DNA of 64,000 nt from Hirsutella rhossiliensis (Eukaryota; Ascomycota; Sordariomycetes; Hypocreales; Ophiocordycipitaceae), in assembly GCF_020360975.1 (NCBI RefSeq), contig NW_025408670.1:1302001-1366000 (forward strand), read 5' to 3'. A model generated the notes under the pieces. It worked only from the letters and a program-made list of their open reading frames with translations, did not search any database and was not told where the DNA came from. Below, one piece after another: positions 39,561 to 50,872 of this stretch; position 1 is the stretch's first letter, and every line of letters starts with the position of its first letter. The translations under genes were made by a program, and so were the position numbers.

Positions 39561-39905
39561 CCGGGAAGGTAAAGCATTCGTATCTCCTATTTATACCGGT
39601 CGATCGGCCCTTCGATCGTTGCCCTTAAAGGCTATTTAGCTATACCTAATCGGGATAAGCTATAGCTAAGGGGGTATAACGTAAAAACGGGTTAACGATC
39701 TAGGTCTAAAGGTTACTTAATCGGGCTAACTTTAGTAAAGGTAACTAAGAAGGATAAATAATATTATTATTAAGCGGTAGTATCGAACCTTCTAGATAAC
39801 AACGTTATCTAGGCGGCCTAGGTAGCGACATCGCCACCTAAGGCAGCTATAGGTGATAGAACTATAAGAAGTTACTTTTTATTAGGGAGGAGGAAGAATC
39901 TAAGG
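39561..39905. other. Tail of RIP'd block
   Basis: Last stretch of low-CA/TG sequence before composition changes at about 39,905 to ordinary, CA/TG-containing DNA. No feature seen. Confidence 0.5.
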
Positions 39906-40353
39906 ATAAGAAAAATAATCTATTCACTACTTGCACCCTCTCTTCGCGAGAGAAGGGGAGTCAAGCGATGGAAAGAAAAGGACGGGAGAAGCGGGCCGAG
40001 CCACGGCGAGAAGACGAGGAGTGGGTCAACGACAGATAGAAGAGGAGGGGCCAAGGGCCCCAAGATAGCGTGCGCCACACAGACGTAGGAAATTCAGGTC
40101 CTTCAAACAAACTTCCCGTACGTGTAATGGATAGTCCGAAATTAATTTACTTGCCTCTAGCAATAAATTATCTTCTATATGCGCAGTTTGTTGTCGTGGT
40201 GAGGTGCTGGTAGCATTGGTGGGGAATTTCTGTCCGAGTGGGGGGTCTGTACGGGTAGGGAGTAGATTACGTTATTGGCTCCCTAGAGTCAGCCTACGGC
40301 TGAATAATCATATCTCCAAATAAAATAAAATTGGAGGCCCGATTTTGAGTTGA
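39906..40353. other. Non-RIP'd flank downstream of the secreted-protein gene
   Basis: Ordinary composition, no convincing coding frame. It contains short palindromes such as TCTCTTCGCGAGAGA near 39,951. It separates the RIP'd block from the gene's poly(A) signal. Confidence 0.5.
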
Positions 40354-40363
40354 TTTATTTATT
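40354..40363 (-). terminator. Candidate poly(A) signal of the interrupted gene
   Basis: The minus strand reads AATAAATAAA about 100 nt after the stop codon at 40,465-40,467, a usual place for a fungal poly(A) signal. Confidence 0.45.
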
Positions 40364-40506
40364 TGCAAGCCTGCTTGCCTAATCCTGAATTCTTCCAAGC
40401 CAGTCAACGAGAGTAGTCTTCGAATCATAACGCTATTAGACATTTTGCGAACCCCCCAACTTTCTTAGTAGCCGGGGATTTGAGGTGAGGGAGGTGCGGG
40501 CGGCTT

Positions 40507-40542
<36 letters not shown>
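40507..40542. repeat. (GTC)12 microsatellite encoding poly-Asp
   Basis: Twelve perfect GTC triplets on the plus strand, read as twelve GAC (Asp) codons in the minus-strand secreted gene. Triplet slippage would change the length of the Asp run without breaking the frame. Confidence 0.9.
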
Positions 40543-40676
40543 CCCGCCATACCTCTTCTTATGGACGCGCGACGACCTCTTCATCAGGACTTTGTCGCTA
40601 TTCATTTGGAGAGCACGTCCGATAGCTTGTCCCACGGAAAGCTCTGCTCCATTCTCTTGGGCATTGACAGGGAATG

Positions 40677-40707
40677 TGTTGTCCGCACCTGCGGATTGGA
40701 AAGTATG
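40677..40707 (-). repeat. 3' LTR of young copia, distal 31 bp
   Basis: First 31 bp (plus-strand order) of the LTR. Its last five bases, GTATG, are the target site duplicated by the gypsy insertion. Confidence 0.95.
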
Positions 40708-40940
40708 TGTGAAAGGCTGGCCCGGAGTTTATTCAACAAGCAGGTGCCTAGATGTTGTCTATCTAGAGCTAAGGAGGAAAAGAAGCTGAACTCGAGGCGT
40801 AGCCTCGAGTGCGAGCTTATATTGCCCTTCTCGGAATGTTCTCGCAGCTTCTGGGCCCGCGGAGCGGCCGGTGTTGCCACCGGAGCACGACCCACCGGAC
40901 CCGGTACAACCGGGTCCACCAGCCAGGCACAGCCGTGACA
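40708..40940 (-). repeat. 3' LTR of young chromovirus
   Basis: Perfect hairpins at 40,791-40,809 (CTCGAGGC stem), 40,868-40,883 (CCGGTG stem) and 40,897-40,917 (GGACCCGGT stem). The complement of the primer site is at 40,760-40,770. Confidence 0.95.
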
Positions 40941-43900
40941 TTACCCCCTGTCCCCTCCGACCAGGTCGGCGTCTGCGGGGTTCTTGCGTTCCTGCCAGCG
41001 TCTCGTACCTCTCCTAGGGCCATCATTGGTCTTGATTGGCCCGTACTTGTCCTCGAATGCCTTCATCGCAATTGTTCCTTGCAACCACTCAACTGGCTCC
41101 CAAGTCGGCTCTGCGTAGCCCGTCCATCGCACTAGTGCTTGCCTGAATTCCCCTCGTCCGCGCTTCTTCCATCTCGCGCAGAGGATCTCGTCGACATCCC
41201 ACAGATCCGTGCCGGACTCATCTTGTACCGGTGGTGGCTGTGCGTCATCTACCTTTTGGCCAGGAGCCGGATCTTGATGCGCCCGCCGCAAAAGGTCAAC
41301 ATGAAATCGCGGGTAAATTGAGCCACGAACATCGAGCTCAACAACGTGCGAACTAATTACCTTCGTGACTGTGTACTTGTGATGCAGCCAGTCGAGCTTC
41401 TTGCACGGTCGTGGCGATCTGTAGTTTGCCATCGAGAGCCACACCTTGTCACCAACTTCAAATCGCTCCGCAGGCTGTCGCTTTGCGTTGGCAGCCTCTT
41501 CTTGTTGTTGCTGTGAGAGGCCATCACTGCTTGCATGTACTCATTGACCTCCTGCAGGCGACTGAGTAGGCTATCAGCTCTGCTTTCCTCTCTATGCCTC
41601 GGTGGCTCTTCCGATTCCTCGACGCTGATGGGATCGACGTGGTAACCATGCTCAGCGAAAAAGGGCTGATCTTGGTCGCTGCGGATTCACGATTGTTGAG
41701 TGCCAGCTGCGCGGCGGGGCAGTTCTCCCCAGTCGTCCTGCACGTACGACACGTAGGCTCTCAGGTAGGCCTCGATCTCCTGGTTCATTCTCTCTGGCCC
41801 TCCGTCCGTCTGAGGATGATAGGCCGTGCTCAATTTCTGCGTGACACCTGCAAGACGGCAGAACCTCTTCCAGAACCTACTTAGCCAGTTGCTCCCGCGG
41901 TCGCTGACGATGGACCGTGGCATTCCGTGAAATCGGTAATGACACTGGAAAACGGTTTGCACACGGCTCAGCTTCCATGTTGTCCATCACCTCGAGGGTC
42001 ACAGCCTTTGTCAGTCTGTCCACAATCACCCACAGGTACCTTGCCTTGCTCGGTCCAGTAGGCGGCAGATCTGTGATGAAGTCCATGGACAAATGGCTTC
42101 GGGGTCGATCTGGAATCGGCAGAGGCTTGAGAAATCCCCTTTTCGACTGGCGCCAGATGTGTGCTCTGCCGCAGGTGTCGCAATTGGCTACGTACCGGCG
42201 AACCAGCTGGGACTGCCCAGGCCAGTAGAATCGCCGAGCCACAATAGCCAGCGTACCTTCCTGCCGGGATGACCGGTCGCAACAGAGTCATGCGACTGCT
42301 GCACAATGCGGGTTCTCAACTGGTCTTTCTCAGCTTCCTCCTGGTTACCCTCCTCTCCGGATCCACCCGGCACCCAAATACGGTCTCTGAATGTCAGCCT
42401 TTTGCCTGCGTCGATCGCACATTCTGAAATCTGGATCTTCAGGCCCAGCGAGGGCGGGAAGGCACGCTCGCGATCGCGGACTGCCTTATAGGCTGCCCGG
42501 AATATCGAGTCCTTCGCCACCGTTTCGTCCCAGAGTTGCTGCAGGTCCGCTACCTCGAAGACCTTCATCTTCGGCAGGGTGGATGCCTCTGAACAGTCAG
42601 AACTCATCGCGTTGATACATGCTCTTGTCGATGATGGAATGGCACTATCCGGTATCAACTGTATCATTCTTCCTTGTTCCCGCTCGTCGTCAATGCCCTG
42701 TGGCTTGTCTTGTTCACGGCGGGACAACGCATCAGGCACGACAGCCTCGCTTCCCGGTCGATACTCGAGCTTGAAGTCGAACTGGGACAATTCGGCTGCC
42801 CAACGGCTCTGCCGTTCCGTGAGCTTCTGGCGTGTCATGAAATACTCCAGGTTGCGGTGATCGGTAAGGATTGTAAATGGGCCGCAGCTCCTAGGTTCGG
42901 CGTTCCAGTTGTCGAGACATCTCATGATGGCAAGCATCTCCTTGTCGTGAATGGGATAGTTGTACTCCGCTGGCGAAAGTCGCTTCGAGAAGAAGGCGCA
43001 TGCGTGTCGACGTCCATCTGGGCCTTCCTGCGACAGGACGCCTCCCAATGCGTAGCCTGAGCAATCCGTCTCCAAAAGGTCAGGAGGCTCGGGTCCCACT
43101 GCTTGAGCACCGGTGACTCGCAAAATCGTCGCTTCAGCTCCTGAAACGCCTCGTTCTCCGCTCGTCCCCAATGAAAGGCAGTTCCTTTCTTAAGCAGGGC
43201 ATCCAGAGACTGCGTGATCTTGGCATAGTCGGGGATGAAGATCCGGTAATAGTTGGCGAAGCCCAGAAAGCTTCTGACACCCTTCACCGTGGTCAGGGCC
43301 TCCCATTCGCGGATGGCGCGCTGCTTTTCGGGTCGCAGGCGATTCCTTTCCTGCGTTGACGATGAACCCAAGGTATTTGACCTCTTGTACCGAAAACTCG
43401 CACTTCGCTGGGTCTAGGTGCAGCCCAGCGTCGGCGAGTGCTTGGAGAACTCGTCGCACCTTAGCCTCATGATCCGCCTTCGAACCGCTCGAGTAGATCA
43501 GTACATCATCCAGGTACGCTGTGACAAAGTCGTCCAGCCATTCGCGCAATACACTGTTCATGTATCGTTGGAATGATGCCGGGGCGCCGCTCAGGCCGAA
43601 AGGGCACACGAGCCACTCGTAGAGCCCAAACCTCGTGCGAAATGCAGTCTTTCCTCATGTCCCGGAGCCATGCGGATCTTATGGAAAGCGGCCACCACGT
43701 CCAACTTGGTGAACCACTTAGCCTTGGCCAGATTCTGCAGGGTCTCCGCGATGAGGGCAGTGGGTATCGGTCGCGCTTGGTGATTGCATTCAGCGCTCGG
43801 TAGTCGCAACAAAATCGCAGCCCTCCATTCGGCTTCCGCACGAACAGCACCGGCGCGGCAGCCGCTGAGCTACTCGCTCGGATGAATCCTCTGTCCAGCA

Positions 43901-44666
43901 GGTCTTTCAGGGTCTTTCGCAAGACCAACAGCTCTTCTCGTGACATGTTGTAGAGTGGGCCCCACGGAAGGGTGGCTCGTTGCCGTTCTTGTCAGGCTGC
44001 AGGTTGACTTCATGATCCACACCCGGTCGATGTGGCGGCAGCTTCATTGCCTCTCCTGGTGAGAATAGGTCGCGGAATTCTTTCAGCACTTCTGCCGGGA
44101 CCTTCTCGCTCGGATCGACTGGCGGCTTCGGCTGAAGCGCCCTCTCTATATCCGACAAACTGATTGCATGAATCGAGATCGCGTTGCACTTCTTGCGTCT
44201 CTTTGCGCGTCGACACTCCGCCGTGAATACGGCTGCCGACACGAGTCTTGCGCTTCGAATCGCGCGTATCTTGGCGGGCTCTTCCTGCCCAATGAGGCGT
44301 ATCGTCACACCTGCCCTCCCATGGTACATTCGCTGCTTGGCAGCATCGTACACGACGTGATTTCTCTCCATCCAAGGCCGGCCGAGGAACATGTCCTGGC
44401 CCAGGCTTGGGATCACGTATCAAAGACACGTTCGTCAAATCCAGCTGTCTCGACCACAACAGCCACGACCCTGGGGATATGACACTCTTCGCTGACTCTG
44501 AGAATCCCCCAATTTCTCGTGGTTTCGAGTCGACGAAGGGTATCCGCAGCTTCCGAACAAGGGCTTCGTCGATCACGGCATAGCAGTCACATCCACAGTC
44601 GACAAGGGCGCGTATTCGATAGCCTCGGTTTACCCGCGCGTTGACTAATACAGTCCGACTATTCAT
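40941..44666 (-). pseudogene. pol of young chromovirus (PR-RT-RH-IN-chromodomain)
   Basis: The protease active site is VDCGCDCYAVID near 44,600, Asp-Cys-Gly instead of the usual Asp-Ser/Thr-Gly. RT runs 43,950-43,190 with YLDD at 43,505-43,516. RNase H near 43,070 is LLETDCSGYALGG. The integrase zinc finger is near 42,240-42,150, the core has DFITDLPPTG near 42,060, then YHPQTDGGPERMNQE near 41,790. The C-terminal chromodomain (41,204-41,046) has WDVDEIL, VRWTGY and TWEPVEW. At least seven frameshifts split the frame, none at a Gln/Trp stop. Without them it would be a typical chromovirus pol. Confidence 0.92.
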
Positions 44667-44737
44667 TCGTGGCTTGAACGCTTCCCAGTCCCGGATGTCT
44701 GCCTTTGCAGGCCCCGGCGCCCGCTTTCGCCCCGGGG

Positions 44738-45842
44738 CTAGTCTTTTCCCGCCGACTCGTCCTCACTGGATGCTGCGGTTGATTCCGAATCATCTGCGGC
44801 ATCGGGCTTCTTCATGCGCGCAGCTTTAGGTCGCTGTTGCTTCCCTTCGCCAGGAAAGACCACCTGGGCTGGGCAGTCCACGATAAGATGATCCGTCCGA
44901 CCACAGCGATAGCAGCGGCGCTCATCCTTCGGCTTCTTATCGACATGTCGACGACCCTTCGACTCGTGGCCAATACGGTTGATGTCCGTCATCTTAACAT
45001 CTCCGTCAGGGTCCTCCGGTTCCTCCTTGGGTCGTTGCCTTGGTAGCTGTTGAGGCGTCCGCTCAGTCGACGTCGGCTGCCTACCGGGTTTCAGTCTCTC
45101 AATCTGCCCGCAATTTCCTGAACTCTCGCAAGCCATCCCTGGTAGTCGTCGGGTAGGACGGCTGTGACCAAACTCTCTTGGAGGCGTGCATTTATTGCGT
45201 TCTCTAGAAATACGATCTTTGCACTGTCCGGCCAGTCTGCTCCCCCGGCTTCAGCTAATGCCTGTTCGAATCGGGGAAGGAAGGACGCGAGAGGTTGGTC
45301 TTCGCGCTGCCGCATAGTTCTCAGCGTGGCAGCAGCGCGGGATTGGATGTTGCTGTCCTGGTAGGTTCGGTCGAGGTATCGCATGAACTCTTGGGGTCGT
45401 AGCTACCCCAGGGCCTCCGCGGCGTAAAGGTAGCGACCACTTGCTGTGGTCGCTCGTCCAAACATGAGTTGATGAGGTACCAAAGTTCGCGATTTCCACT
45501 GTAGTAGTGTGCATCAAGGTCCAGCTTGTCTCGCATCTGCCTGGCCCAGGAGGAGTAGCTCTTCCGTGAGCCGTCATACTTGGGTGGGTTGGGCAACGGT
45601 TTCCGCATTCCAGTACCGCAGGTTTTGGGGAGGGGCGTGCCCAAGCCAGGCGTGCTCTCGCCCAATCCTCGTGCCACTGGCGGCGATTGCAAGTCGGCGC
45701 TCTGCGGCTGCGCTCGCCCGAGTTGCTCCATCAGCAAGGAAAGTTGGTCCTGTAGAGGGCTGAGAGTCGCATTGACCGCTTCTTGAATGCGTTGGTCAAT
45801 CCATTGCTGCTGGAGACTTGGGCTCTCACTCTGCTGGTCCAT
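44738..45842 (-). pseudogene. gag of young chromovirus
   Basis: Starts at ATG 45,842, 48 nt after the LTR, with a Gln-rich N-terminus. The retrotransposon gag core follows in two frames (45,580-45,090; motifs PLASFLPRFEQALAEAGG and DSAKIVFLENAINARLQE). A zinc knuckle C-x2-C-x4-H-x4-C (CYRCGRTDHLIVDC) lies at 44,914-44,873, then an acidic end. Two or more frameshifts break it; no RIP-type stops. It would form the particle and bind RNA. Confidence 0.85.
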
Positions 45843-45879
45843 CCTGACGAGCAGTCTGCAGCTTGCGGTATTTAGAAGG

Positions 45880-45890
45880 AGCTCTAGATA
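45880..45890 (-). promoter_or_regulatory. Self-priming primer-binding site (Tf1/sushi type)
   Basis: The 11 bases next to the 5' LTR read TATCTAGAGCT on the element strand. This is not a tRNA 3' end (no TGG), but it is the exact reverse complement of AGCTCTAGATA inside the LTR about 50 nt after the TATA box. In Tf1-type chromoviruses the first 11 nt of the RNA fold back on the PBS and prime cDNA synthesis. Confidence 0.65.
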
Positions 45891-46125
45891 TGTGAAAGGC
45901 TGGCCCGGAGTTTATTCAACAAGCAGGTGCCTAGATGTTGTCTATCTAGAGCTAAGGAGGAAAGAAGCTGAACTCGAGGCGTAGCCTCGAGTGCGAGCTT
46001 ATATTGCCCTTCTCGGAATGTTCTCGCAGCTTCTGGGCCCGCGGAGCGGGGCCGGTGTTGCCACCGGAGCACGACCCACCGGACCCGGTACAACCGGGTC
46101 CACCAGCCGGGCACAGCCCGTGACA
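45891..46125 (-). repeat. 5' LTR of young chromovirus
   Basis: On the element strand it holds a TATA-like CAATATAAG (45,998-46,006) and AATAAA (45,911-45,916). Between them is an 11-nt stretch (45,943-45,953) complementary to the primer-binding site. Three perfect hairpins lie in the U3/leader part. Confidence 0.95.
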
Positions 46126-46130
46126 GTATG

Positions 46131-46257
46131 AGTGAGAAATCTATTGATGCTTGTCTATCTAGCTACAGATGTGATGATGATCCGAGTCTATATAGACTCA
46201 GGCGACGGAGTCGCCATATCCATGGAACCTTCCAGATCCCACTGGAGTCCTCCAACA
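46131..46257 (-). repeat. 3' LTR of young copia, remaining 127 bp
   Basis: Continues the LTR after the gypsy element and its second GTATG copy (46,126-46,130). Together with 40,677-40,707 it equals the 158-bp right LTR base for base. Confidence 0.95.
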
Positions 46258-46275
46258 CCCCGTAGCCAGACATGG

Positions 46276-48172
46276 CTAGATGAAAACAAGATCGAATGCC
46301 TGAAGTTGGAATGCAGGATCAGGTGTTTGCAAGACAGGTAAGTCAAGTTGTCGAACAAACGCAACGTGACGGTCCTGGGTGAGTGGCTTTGTCAGTCCGT
46401 CAGCTGTCATGTCCTGTGTTGAGACATGTTGGATGTCAAAGTCTCCTCGAGTTACTCGGTCAATGATCCATTTGTAACGGACGTCGATGTGGCGGGTTCG
46501 TGCCGATTTCATTGGGTTGAGTACCGTGAGCTGGGCGTTGCGCGAGTCTGTAAATATGATTGTCGGTTTGCAGATTGAATCCCAAGATTTTGAACAATGC
46601 GGTTTATCCATAGCAAAGCTTGCCCAGTTGGTGTGAGATTCATGAACTCAGCTTCCGTTGTAGATAGCGCTACGATTGTCTGCCTGCTAGATTTCCACAA
46701 GATTGGACAACCTGCAAGAAGAACGACATAGCCAGCAGTCGAGTGGCGTGTCGGTATTCGGTCGGCGAACGCCGCGTCCGCGAAGGCGAAGTGGTAGATT
46801 GGCAATGGAGTATTTTCCACCCAAGCACAGAGATAAGTTCTTGGTACCAATGAGATACCTGAAAAGGTGTTTAAGTAACTGCATATGCTGTTCAGACGGC
46901 CCAGCATTAGCTTCGCAAAGACGGTTTGTTGTGTACGTAATGTCGGGTCTTGTCCCAGTTGAAAGAAAGTTTAGTGAGCCAGTCTGTTTGATGTAGGATT
47001 TCTGGAGAGATTTGTCGGACGCCCAAGTAGACGGAAGCCCAAATCCTCGGGGCCATGGTGTTGTTGCTGCATTGAGCGTCTGATATCCATACTTGGATAT
47101 GATTTTCTCGGTAAACTTCTCCTGTGAGAGATGTACGCGCCTGTTCGGCCTATCTCTGATGACCGTAAATCCGAGGAAGTCGTTCACTTCACCAAGGTCT
47201 TTCAGCTCAAAGAACGATTGGAGCTGCTCCTTGACGTGGAAGACTGTCTCTTTTGTTGGTGCAGCGACTAGCATATCGTCCACATAGAGGATCAGAATGC
47301 AGCCTCGCTTTTCGTCCTTGAATAGACAGAGATCCGCGTCAAGGGCTCGAATCCAGGGTCTTCAAAATGGGCGTGATTGTGAGAAACCACCAAAGTGGGC
47401 TCTTTCGCAGGCCGTATAGAGCTTTCTTCAAAAGACAAACTCTACTTGTACCGTCCTCGTAGCCTTCTGGCTGCATAACATAGATATTCGTGCCCTCAGG
47501 TATGTCCGCATTCAAAAAGGCTGTAGCGATGTCGAACTGATAACATTCGAGGTCGAGAATTGCTGTCCATATTAAGAATATTTTGACTGATGTCGTGCTT
47601 GCAACGGCAGCATACACATCCTGGACTGCCCAGCTGTCGTGTTCCTCAAAATTCCCACAGACAACCCAGCGGGCTCTGCCGACCAGTTCTCCTGTCGGAA
47701 GTTTCTTCTCGTCGAGAACCCATTTTCCGGGAAGTAGTTTTGCATCGTGGGGTAATTCTTCTAGTGTCCATACACTTCGATCTTGGAGGTACTTGTACTG
47801 CTTGTCAAATGCTGGTTTCCACTTCGTCTCCCAATCTGGGGACACTCGAGCCTTTCTGTATGACTTAGGAACGGGTAGCCTTTGCAGCGAGTTTGCAAGG
47901 CTTTCCGCCTTCATTGCTGTCAAACAAAGTGTTTCTAGACGGTTTATCGGAGAGACTACGTCTGGGGGTAACAAAGCTAAAGCCTGATCTCCCGAATTGC
48001 CGTGATGAAGCTTTTGATAGTACCCTGCGGGTCGCTGCGCGTTTTGACGACTCGGTCGAGGTAAACTCACGACCGGCGTGGTGTAAGTCTCGCTTGTTTC
48101 TGGAGGAATTGGCCGTTCATCAGCCAGTCCGTCAATTTCCTGGCTGTCTTCGGAGTCTGACAGAGTATTCAC
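46276..48172 (-). pseudogene. Reverse transcriptase-RNase H of young copia
   Basis: RT (48,172-47,339) shows KWVLDEKKLPTGELVGRARW and YQFDIATAFLNADIPEG, hallmarks of RVT_2. The YVDD box lies at about 47,275-47,290 in the next frame, followed by LKDLGEVNDFLGFTV. RNase H (46,907-46,276) has STAGYVVLLAGCPILWKSSRQ, STTEAEFM and ADGLTKPL. At least three frame changes, none caused by a stop at Gln/Trp. The end is 19 bp from the 3' LTR. Confidence 0.9.
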
Positions 48173-48299
48173 AGAAGAATCGTGGGATTCATCCAGCTCT
48201 TGCGTTATCTCCGGCGTTGGCAGATGATGGTCTTGCGTTTCTTCGATGGACGGACCCTTATCAGTCGTCCTTCCTCCCGGTTCGATGGTTGACAGCGAA

Positions 48300-49290
48300 T
48301 CAGATATTCGCTCTACGATGGTTGCTCCAGCTTCTTCTTCTTGAACTTCGTCGAAAGCGTAGCTTCGTACTCAATTGTATCGACTTCTTCGGCGCTTGCC
48401 GACTTTTGTGGTTCCTGGAGGTTTCTCGTAAGCGAACATCACATGCCCGGACGATTCGATTCCGAGCTGGCACGTAAATGTGGTAAATTTTGCCATGAAT
48501 GCCTTCCCAGCCAACTAACTTTCCTTCTTCAGCTCTTGGAGCCATCTTCCTGGCCTGTACGCGCCGTTCTTTCTTGATGTGTACGTATGCAACACAACCA
48601 AACGTGCGTAGGTGGCGAATGTAGGGTTTGTGAAGTTCCTCGTTAACTCGGAGAAAACTGGCAAAGACCTCATGAGGTGAGAGTCCTTGATTAGATTTGC
48701 ACGGAAGCAGGTTAAGAACTTTGACGACGGATTCTTGAGCATAGGGCCACAAGAATTCCGGAAGCTTGGAGTGAATCATGATGCATCGAGCGAGCTGTGT
48801 GATCTTCGATCCAGCCCTCTCTGTCAATCCATTCTGTCTGGGTGTACCAGGCACGGTCAGTTTGAGACTGATTCCGTTTGCCCGGGCCCAGGGTATCAAC
48901 TCTGTTGTCCAGTTGAAAGACACATCATTGTCCATGCCATATTCTTGGACCTGATATCCAGTTGTTCGTTGAATGTAAGCATCAAAATCTTTCGTAGCTT
49001 GAAAGAGCTCGTCTTTGTGTCGAAGAAATCAGACCCAGTGGTATCCACAATGGGCATCTACTGCGTGCCATGTATAGCGAAATTGGCGATGACCTAGTGG
49101 CTTGTTCTCGATGAGGTCGATCCGAACGAGACTCAGCGGTCGGGCTGGTCGCACAGGCGGCGTACGACTGACGATTAGGGCAGACTTTGCGAGGTGGCAT
49201 GTCCTGCAATGGTGTTCCTTTGCTTCCTGTTTGAGATTTTGATCCCTGCCTGTTCACAGGCCTTGAGAACGATTTCTGGCGATGCATGCA
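48300..49290 (-). pseudogene. Integrase of young copia
   Basis: The zinc-binding HHCC end and the first catalytic part lie at 48,940-49,290 in frames broken by indels. The open part (48,935-48,300) contains TPRQNGLTERAGSKITQLAR, the stretch with the catalytic Glu of the D,D-35-E triad, then the conserved integrase C-terminal region (LRTFGCVAYVHI). It inserts the cDNA into the genome. Frame breaks separate it from both the gag frame and RT. Confidence 0.8.
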
Positions 49291-50752
49291 TCAATCGCTC
49301 GTGCATGACTTGATAAGATACTGCCAGGAGCATGTTGCCCTGGTTTTGTTGTCGAGTCGTCGGCGTTTCCGATCGGATGACTGCCACATTGTTGATCCAA
49401 TCGATCATGGCCATCTCCGTCTTGGAGTCCTTGTGGATGATGCAGTCTTTGAAGCCGTCGCGAATCGCTCCATCAGCTCTCAGCTGACCTGAGCTAAGAA
49501 GATTGATTGGCGCGGTGGGACAATAGACTGAGCGGCCGAGATTCATCTCGGTCACCAGTCCGTCTGACCGTTTGGCCCGTATGTAAGCTGTGCCTATCGC
49601 CTTGGCTACTAGATCCCCCCCGTTGGCTGACGTGAACGAGAGTTCCTGTGGCAATTCCTTAATATCCTTAAACCATTTTAGGTCGTTAAAGGTGTGATTG
49701 CTTGCTCCCGAGTCATCAATGATGCTGTCACGGGTAAGCGTCTGACTCTTGAGGGCATGCTGAACAGCTCGGCTTAGTTTGGTTGGCTGAGCCGCCTCAG
49801 GCGTGATCGACATTCCGATGAGGCCGCTGTTGAAAGTAAATGCTGCTTGAGAAGCATTCTGATTGATTGAAACTTCTTCTCCGGCAGGCTCGACGTTCGT
49901 CTGCCTGTTTCTCCGGCGACGGAATTCTTCGAGTTTTTCCGGGTGCTTTGCAAAACACTCCGCGTCTCCGCCTTGGTGATGTCTTCTGCAGAAGGAACAC
50001 ATAGGTAATCCAACCCAGTGCGATCTGTTGCAAGTCGGGCAGAATCTTCTAGTCTGCTCAGACTGGGGTTTTTGAGATTGAGCGGAGGGACCTGAGGTGC
50101 GTTGAGTAGCAGATGCTCCGTTGCTGTTCGTGGATAGTGTTGAGAGCGCCATAGCTGTCTTTTCCTTGTTGGCTTCAGCGTACATCTCTGTCATGAGATT
50201 CTCCCACGTCAGAGAGCCTTTGTTCATGTCTCGTTCAAGGAAGGTATACCACTGGGGATACACTTCGCGAAGTCCTCTGATGGTGAACCACAGGCATGCT
50301 TTGTCGTCAAAGCCGCAGTTCAATTCTTTTGTGCGTCGCTTTAGGTACTGAATGCGGGTTTGGTAAGCCATCAAGCTGTCGAAAGTCTTGCGGCTTATGC
50401 TGCCAAACTCGGCTACGAGGTCTCCGGTCGCATCTGCGGAAACCTTCGGAATTGCTCGTTGAATGAGTTCATAAAGAACCTTTGGATCCTTCTCTGTGAA
50501 TCGGCTCCACCCGGCCGCTTCGAGGGTCGTCTGAACTGGTGAAATAGAACCTTTGATGATCAGCATGACCTTTGCTCGGTCACGCTTCCATTTTCTCGTT
50601 CTGCATGGTCCACGGGCTCCGGGACTTCTGCGAGGATGTAATCTTCAGATCCTGGACCTCCAGGGTCTGAATGAGCATATCCTTCCATTCTTCAAGATTT
50701 GACTCTCCCTTGAGAATGGGAATTTTGGGAAGTTGAAGAGAGCTTCAGTCAT
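49175..50752 (-). pseudogene. gag-protease-preintegrase of young copia
   Basis: A candidate start is ATG at 50,752. The first about 60 codons jump frame at least twice (50,740-50,566), then 463 codons run open from 50,566 to 49,175. Residues 176-204 of that frame have the pattern C-x2-C-x3-H-x6-C-x2-C-x3-H-x6-C, two Cys/His motifs sharing the middle Cys. The protease active site is DSG (residues 285-287, context IIDDSGASNH). A GAG-preintegrase motif (HERLMHASPEIV) follows before the frame breaks. The protein packages the RNA and processes the polyprotein. Confidence 0.85.
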
Positions 50753-50872
50753 TTTGGCTGAAGATAATCCAGATAGTTTGCCTCAGTTGGAGTGCAAGTT
50801 GTTCAGGCGATGTCTTGCCGTGAACTGGAGTTGGCTCCGATACACCTTGTTCGGAGCCTAAGTTGAGTAAGT

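Larger units (their letters stand above)
40708..46125 (-). mobile_element. Young Ty3/gypsy chromovirus nested in the copia LTR
   Basis: LTRs at 40,708-40,940 (233 bp) and 45,891-46,125 (235 bp); target duplication GTATG on both sides; total 5,418 bp. Minus-strand genes. A purine tract (GAGGGGACAGGGGGTAA on the element strand) abuts the 3' LTR at 40,941. The LTRs differ by one substitution and three small indels in homopolymers. No RIP. Confidence 0.97.

Noticed and set aside
40505..40789. Plus-strand poly-Ser frame
   Set aside because: It is the antisense of the (GAC)12 run of the secreted gene and runs across the copia LTR into the gypsy LTR; not a gene.
47893..48477. Plus-strand 194-codon frame
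   Set aside because: Antisense shadow of the copia RT/integrase region with no family match.
48982..49287. A separate 101-residue basic protein
   Set aside because: It is an off-frame reading of the copia integrase zinc-binding region.
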